A stretch of 34,600 nucleotides of DNA from CBCXVS01 sp965178525 (GTDB lineage Bacteria > Tectomicrobia > Entotheonellia > Entotheonellales > Entotheonellaceae). The notes under the pieces were generated by a model that made no database searches, was not told where the DNA came from, and saw only the letters and a program-made list of their open reading frames with translations. The DNA lies in NCBI GenBank assembly GCA_965178525.1, contig CBCXVS010000041.1, forward strand, positions 1 to 34,600, read 5' to 3'. Every line of letters starts with the position of its first letter. Positions within the stretch are counted from its first letter, which is position 1. Positions 31,223 to 34,600 of this stretch are shown here, piece after piece. The position numbers and the translations under genes were made by a program.

Positions 31223-31266
31223 AGGGGGAACCCCCTAACCTTAAGTAAAACCATATTAAATGTCAA
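31223..31266 (-). promoter_or_regulatory. Candidate etfBA promoter with palindrome at the start site
   Basis: Minus strand TTGACA (31266-31261), 17 bp, TAAGGT (31243-31238), then the palindrome AGGGGGAACCCCCT (31223-31236) just downstream. That is where a repressor would sit or where the RNA would begin with a hairpin. The leader to etfB would be about 185 bases. Confidence 0.4.
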
Positions 31267-31456
31267 ACGGAAAAAGCCCTCTGCAGCAGACGGCATCTAG
31301 GAAGGTCACCAGCCCGTTTCCATATGATGATGACGGCCCCGCATGCGGACGAAACAACACCCGTCCCTCTTTCCGGTAGCTACCGATACACTGAGGCGCC
31401 TGCTGCAAGCCCAAATTCAGCTTGCCGAATGCTTTGCGAACGCGTTTCCCGGAGGC

Positions 31457-31521
31457 TTGCAAAACGTGCCTGCTGGCCTACAATAGAGAGAATGGAATCA
31501 ATGGGGTCAGACACCATTGAT
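31457..31521 (+). promoter_or_regulatory. Monophosphatase promoter with downstream dyad
   Basis: TTGCAA (31457-31462), 16 bp, TACAAT (31479-31484). ATCAATGG (31497-31504) and CCATTGAT (31514-31521) form a perfect 8-bp inverted repeat starting close to the expected transcript start. Confidence 0.5.
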
Positions 31522-31553
31522 TTCAAATGGATACCGGCAAGGGAGGAAACCGC

Positions 31554-32354
31554 ATGAGTACATCGGCTGTAACATGGGACGCCATTTTGAACTTGGCGAT
31601 GACGTTGGCACAGGAGGCCGGCGCAGAATTACGGCGCCGGCTGGGCCAGCAGCGGACCATCACCATGAAAGGGGATCTCGATCCGGTGACCGATGCCGAT
31701 CACGCCGCCGATGCCATCATCCGGCAGGGCATTCAGACGCACTACCCGACCCATACCATTCAGAGCGAGGAGTCCGGCGTCAGGGAAGCCCAAGATCTCC
31801 TGCGCTGGATTATCGATCCCCTCGATGGCACGGTCAACTACGCGCACGGTTTACCCCTCTTTTCCGTCAGCATTGCCGTTGCAGACCCGGATGGCGTACA
31901 GGTCGGTGCGATCTACGACCCCATACGCGGCGAGCTGTTTGCAGCCCGGCGCGGACAGCCTGCCAGGCTGAATGGCGAGCCTATCGGTGTGAGCGACACC
32001 ACGGAGATGCAACGGGCGCTACTCGCAACCGGTTTCCCCTATGACCGGCATCTCAAGGACGACAACAATCATCGAGAATTCACGGCCTTCAACTTGGTCA
32101 CTCAGGGCGTGCGTCGCGGCAGCTCTGCCGCCCTCGATCTGGCCTATGTCGCCTGTGGGCGTTTCGATGCCTACTGGGAGCAGGATCTCTCACCCTGGGA
32201 TACCGCTGCCGGTACGCTGCTCGTCGCCTGCGCTGGCGGGCAACTCTCGACCTACAGCGGCGCCCCGCATGATGGCGTTAGCCACCAGGTCGTGGCCTCC
32301 AATGGGCATTTGCATGCCGCCATGCTCGCACGGCTCGCCAGCGTTCGCTCGTAA
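31554..32354 (+). CDS. Inositol monophosphatase family protein
   Basis: 266 aa from ATG 31554, with GGGAGG at 31541-31546. It is a Mg-dependent phosphatase of the IMPase/SuhB fold, acting on inositol-1-phosphate or similar sugar phosphates. Metal-site motifs: GDLDPVTDAD (40-49), SEES (71-74), WIIDPLDGTVN (85-95) and, near residue 210, SPWDTAAGTLL. All catalytic residues are present. Substrate cannot be told (inositol phosphate, histidinol phosphate and 3'-phosphoadenosine phosphate members look alike). A degenerate heptamer repeat and the convergent O-methyltransferase gene follow within 20 bases. Confidence 0.9.
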   Translation: MSTSAVTWDAILNLAMTLAQEAGAELRRRLGQQRTITMKGDLDPVTDADHAADAIIRQGIQTHYPTHTIQSEESGVREAQDLLRWIIDPLDGTVNYAHGLPLFSVSIAVADPDGVQVGAIYDPIRGELFAARRGQPARLNGEPIGVSDTTEMQRALLATGFPYDRHLKDDNNHREFTAFNLVTQGVRRGSSAALDLAYVACGRFDAYWEQDLSPWDTAAGTLLVACAGGQLSTYSGAPHDGVSHQVVASNGHLHAAMLARLASVRS

Positions 32355-32373
32355 GGCAAATGAGCAAATGGTT

Positions 32374-32397
32374 TTATTCCGCATTGCGCATTCGGCA
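32374..32397 (-). repeat. Degenerate TGCGGAA-type heptamer repeat
   Basis: On the minus strand the units are TGCCGAA, TGCGCAA and TGCGGAA, then TAAAAC, matching the right flank (TAAA) of the 29032-29064 copy. It supplies the last codons and the stop of the O-methyltransferase. Confidence 0.65.
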
Positions 32398-33027
32398 GAT
32401 GAGCAATCCGTCACGGATCGGCAACACCGTCGTATCCATCTGCGGATCTCGCAGGAGCGATTCTGTGAAGGCTTGGGTTGCCTGCGCCGCGGCGTCAGGA
32501 GAGGCGTCCATGACACTGCCGCCGCGCAGGGCGTTGTCACATAGCAACAGCCCACCGGGGCTCAGCCGCTCGACACACGCACGGCACAATTGTTGCGCCT
32601 CATCGGTGTCGCGCAGGTACCAGAGAATATCGTTGAAGATCAGGTCGAAGGGGCCGGGAAGGTCTTGTAGGGCGGGTAGTGCCGTACTTCGGACAATCCG
32701 GATACACTCACTGAGTCCGGCGTTGTTCACATTTTGCTGCGCCTCACGCACACGGGTGGCATCCTGATCGATGGTGGTCACCCGCCCATCCCAATCGGCA
32801 GTCGCCATCGCGAGCCAGATCGCCGAGTAACCCGTTGCCGTGCCCAATTCCAGCATCTGACGCGCCTCGATACTGCGCGCCAACAGCGCCAGCACTTGTC
32901 CGACCCAGGGTCCGATGATCGGCACACCGCGTGTGGCGGCATCGGCTTCCAGGATGGCCAACAGGGGATGCGGATGGCGGACAAAGGGGCGCAGGTAATT
33001 GGCGATGTTTTCCTGGGTCGGCTCCAT
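32374..33027 (-). CDS. SAM-dependent O-methyltransferase (class I, COMT-like bacterial family)
   Basis: 217 aa. SAM-binding motif I is LELGTATGYSAIWLA (about residues 58-72), followed by VTTIDQD (acidic ribose-binding residue), FDLIFNDILWYL and GGLLLCDNALRGG with the metal-binding DN pair of caffeoyl-CoA-type O-methyltransferases. Family proteins end with a strand like LPIRDGLLICR. Here the final MRNAE and the stop are read from a degenerate TGCGGAA-type repeat (tgccgaa, tgcgcaa, tgcggaa, taa). The gene starts 14 bases after an orphan Phd antitoxin gene and is probably co-transcribed with it. Methyl acceptor unknown. Confidence 0.88.
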   Translation of the reverse strand: MEPTQENIANYLRPFVRHPHPLLAILEADAATRGVPIIGPWVGQVLALLARSIEARQMLELGTATGYSAIWLAMATADWDGRVTTIDQDATRVREAQQNVNNAGLSECIRIVRSTALPALQDLPGPFDLIFNDILWYLRDTDEAQQLCRACVERLSPGGLLLCDNALRGGSVMDASPDAAAQATQAFTESLLRDPQMDTTVLPIRDGLLICRMRNAE

Positions 33028-33041
33028 GTAGGTATCCCTTA

Positions 33042-33278
33042 CTATTGGTGATCCATATACTCTTTGAAGTCTGCTAAGGACGCATCAAAATCTTCTGCCA
33101 TCCAGTGCTGCTTGTCCTTAGCACTGCCAGGTTGACACGGCCATGAGGTTCGTGGGTTGCGGGTGAGCTTGGCGATAGGTTGGTCGTTTTCGGTGATGAT
33201 GAGTTCTTCACCATGTAGGAGATCATGGACTAGTTTCGGTAATTTTGCCTGCGCTTCTGCCATGGTGATCGTAGGCAT
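33042..33278 (-). CDS. Phd/YefM-family antitoxin, no toxin partner visible
   Basis: 78 aa from ATG 33278 (MPTITMAEAQAKLPKLVHDLL), with AGGAG six bases upstream. Fold and motifs fit Phd/YefM antitoxins: the DNA-binding N-terminal half with ELIITENDQPIAKLT, and a C-terminal toxin-binding tail ending WMAEDFDASLADFKEYM, like those paired with PIN-domain toxins. Such genes are normally followed by the toxin gene. Here the next gene, 14 bases on, is the O-methyltransferase. It may be a solitary antitoxin, a toxin-loss remnant, or a local autorepressor now controlling the methyltransferase. Confidence 0.85.
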   Translation of the reverse strand: MPTITMAEAQAKLPKLVHDLLHGEELIITENDQPIAKLTRNPRTSWPCQPGSAKDKQHWMAEDFDASLADFKEYMDHQ

Positions 33279-33555
33279 GATCATCTCCTGTTTCTTCCGT
33301 CCAGAGCGGTTCCCCAACATTGTACGTCTTCTGCGGATCGTGCTACCAACATCATGCATGATACCAATTCTAAAAAAAAGTTGATCGAAAAATGTACCTC
33401 TTGAACACGATGGAGACCATGCGCCTGCTCATCTGCGCCAGGATCATCATTTTGACGTTTCGACTGCTTGACATCCTGGATACACCGATTCACACTGAGA
33501 CGCTAACGGAATGAGGCCATTCATCACGTGTGACACTTTGATGGAGATGCACACG
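33279..33555. other. Divergent gap between antitoxin and hydrolase genes
   Basis: No gene. TTGACA at 33468-33473 could be a -35 for the hydrolase, but the -10 (CACACT, 33491-33496) is poor. An A8 run stands near 33374-33381. Confidence 0.35.
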
Positions 33556-34341
33556 ATGCCATTTATGGAACAAGGCGATTTTCGCCTGTATTACGAAGAT
33601 AGTGGAGGAGACAAGCCGGTCATTTTGTTCCTGCACGGGGCTGGCGGCAATCACTTGAGTTGGTGGCAGCAAGTACCGGCTTTTATAAACGAGTACCGCT
33701 GCATCACCGTGGATCAACGCACGTTCGACCGGTCCCCGGATGTGCCGGGCGGTCCGGGTGTGACGGCGCTGGTGAGTGATACGCTGGCCTTGCTGGATCA
33801 TTTGCAGATTGACCGCGCGGCGGTGGTCTCGCAATCGATGGGCGGCTGGGCCGCGGTGGGCGCGGCGGTGCAACAACCGCAGCGCTTTTGGGCCATTGTT
33901 CTGGCGAATACCGTGGGCCATCTGACGGATCCGGAGATTCAGGCGCTGCGTGCAGACTTACAAGCCACGCGGCCGGCAAGACCGGCTGTGCTGTGGCAAG
34001 GGGCGCTGGGGGCGACGTACCAGAAACGGGACAGCGTGCACACGTTCTTGTATGCGCAAATTGCTGGCTTGAATCCGCCGCGTACGGCGGAATTCCGCGA
34101 GCAACTCTACAAGTTGACCACGCCGGTGGAACGCTACGCGGCTACGGGCATTCCGACGTTCTTCGTCACCAGTGACGAGGATATTCTCATCTACCCCGAA
34201 GTGTCGGAGCTGGTGCAATCGAAGGTGCCGGGATCGCGTCTGCTGCGCGTGCCTGAGTCAGGGCACTCGACGTACTTTGAACAGCCAGAGTTGTTCAATC
34301 GGGAAGTCGGAGCGTTTTTGCAGGCACACAAACCCCGATGA
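33556..34341 (+). CDS. Alpha/beta-hydrolase fold protein
   Basis: 261 aa from ATG 33556, chosen because GGAG (33543-33546) precedes it by nine bases; in-frame ATGs at 33511 and 33541 are less likely. Oxyanion region FLHGAGGNHLSWW (about 25-37), nucleophile Ser94 in SQSMGG, and a late His in ESGHSTYFEQP, with acid candidates in the preceding TSDEDIL segment. The fold family includes esterases, dienelactone-type hydrolases and haloperoxidase-like enzymes, so the substrate is open. No signal peptide. The stop is followed directly by a (TGCGGAA)4 repeat. Confidence 0.88.
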   Translation: MPFMEQGDFRLYYEDSGGDKPVILFLHGAGGNHLSWWQQVPAFINEYRCITVDQRTFDRSPDVPGGPGVTALVSDTLALLDHLQIDRAAVVSQSMGGWAAVGAAVQQPQRFWAIVLANTVGHLTDPEIQALRADLQATRPARPAVLWQGALGATYQKRDSVHTFLYAQIAGLNPPRTAEFREQLYKLTTPVERYAATGIPTFFVTSDEDILIYPEVSELVQSKVPGSRLLRVPESGHSTYFEQPELFNREVGAFLQAHKPR

Positions 34342-34371
34342 ATGCGGAATGCGGAATGCGGAATGCGGAAT
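34342..34371 (+). repeat. (TGCGGAA)4 heptamer repeat after the hydrolase gene
   Basis: Four exact TGCGGAA units at 34343-34370, one base after the stop codon. Copy number and flanks (AT ... TA) equal those at 29032-29064. Confidence 0.9.
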
Positions 34372-34460
34372 AGGGAGAGGAAGTCAGGACGGTGAGGCGT
34401 TCCGTGGTCAGCGCGTCATTCGGAAACAGGTTACAATAAATCTCAAAAAAATCGCGGATC

Positions 34461-34483
34461 CCGGAGGGCTAAGAGCCCTCCGG
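34461..34483. terminator. Strong hairpin, possible minus-strand terminator
   Basis: CCGGAGGGC (34461-34469) pairs with GCCCTCCGG (34475-34483), loop about five bases. On the minus strand a run of seven T follows after about eight bases; on the plus strand there is no T-run. The assignment as terminator is tentative. Confidence 0.45.
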
Positions 34484-34516
34484 ACATCTAAGGTGTTAAT
34501 AGCGAGAATCATTCGC

Positions 34517-34600
34517 GGGTAGAGGCATCATGTCGCCATGCCCCCCCCCTCAGAACCGTGCGGGCGACTTTCATCGCACACGGCTCAAGCAAACCGGTAT
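34517..34600 (-). mobile_element. Group II intron 3' end (domains V and VI), continuing beyond the window
   Basis: Minus strand 34586-34553 is a 34-nt domain V: it starts GAGCCGTGTGCG (with the AGC catalytic triad), has a GATGAAAGTC tetraloop hairpin, and closes with CACGGTTC pairing to GAGCCGTG. Domain VI follows (G-run, GGCAT ... ATGCC stem, then CTACCC with the likely branch A), so the intron should end near 34517. The intron body and any reverse-transcriptase gene would lie to the right, outside the window. Confidence 0.8.

Larger units (their letters stand above)
31047..31553. other. Divergent intergenic region etfB / monophosphatase
   Basis: About 500 bases without a gene I can support. 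It holds a minus-strand promoter candidate, a GGGGG-AA-CCCCC palindrome, and the plus-strand promoter with a dyad, each listed separately. Confidence 0.5.

Noticed and set aside
34461..34600. Class C group II intron targeted to a terminator
   Set aside because: The hairpin lies on the 3'-exon side of the intron, whereas class C introns insert after a terminator located in the 5' exon.
1..34600. tRNA or rRNA genes
   Set aside because: No T-loop-like or acceptor-stem patterns and no rRNA segments were recognised on reading.

Overview
The window comes from a Gram-negative-like bacterium that I cannot place to genus. The style fits a large-genome, repeat-rich lineage near Deltaproteobacteria, NC10 or Tectomicrobia. 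The grounds are DUF507 proteins, a bifunctional Rel/Spo enzyme, a coenzyme-B12 (class II) ribonucleotide reductase, CIRCE-controlled groESL, a sigma-54 activator and many short heptamer repeats. All functions are read from motifs and context; no database search was possible.

Layout. 1-2295: a BlaI-type repressor / M56 protease pair lies between two copies, in opposite orientation, of one small terminal-inverted-repeat element. The right copy (2031-2289, flanked by TCTAGA on both sides) interrupts the protease gene, which also has a frameshift in a T-run. 2491-3153: a secreted cysteine-containing protein of unknown role. 3338-9237: housekeeping genes recG, rpmB, a RelA/SpoT homologue and two tandem DUF507 genes. 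9290-13862: long-chain acyl-CoA ligase, dtd, and a wrecked type ISP-like DNA methyltransferase. 13991-17235: ferredoxin, CoaC-like flavoprotein and HrcA/CIRCE-controlled groES-groEL. 17374-20772: a small membrane protein, a divergent MoeA and a sigma-54 activator with a degenerate receiver domain.

20773-24266 is the most system-like stretch. The sigma-54 activator gene is divergent from a PYROXD2/phytoene-desaturase-like FAD oxidoreductase and a DmdA/GcvT-like tetrahydrofolate methyltransferase. Between them lie repeated GTGT-N11-ACAC sites and a textbook -24/-12 promoter (TGGCATG-N4-TTGCA, 21207-21222) pointing at the oxidoreductase. I infer a sigma-54-switched catabolic module, possibly oxidation or demethylation of an N- or S-methylated compound.

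24311-27523: nrdJ, preceded by two DnaA boxes in phase, an AT-rich stretch, a 17-bp perfect dyad and a strong sigma-70 promoter. 27789-31046 (minus): etfB-etfA-CoA transferase, a probable acyl-CoA or dehydrogenase electron-transfer operon. 31554-34341: inositol monophosphatase-like enzyme, O-methyltransferase preceded by an orphan Phd antitoxin, and an alpha/beta hydrolase. The right edge (34517-34600) enters the 3' end of a group II intron on the minus strand.

Two families of 7-bp tandem repeats, (TGCGGAA)n and AGCTNNN, sit at gene 3' ends throughout and in places supply stop codons. A 66-nt sequence (83% identical by my count) lies in the same orientation just upstream of dtd and of the FAD oxidoreductase gene; it may be a shared leader element.
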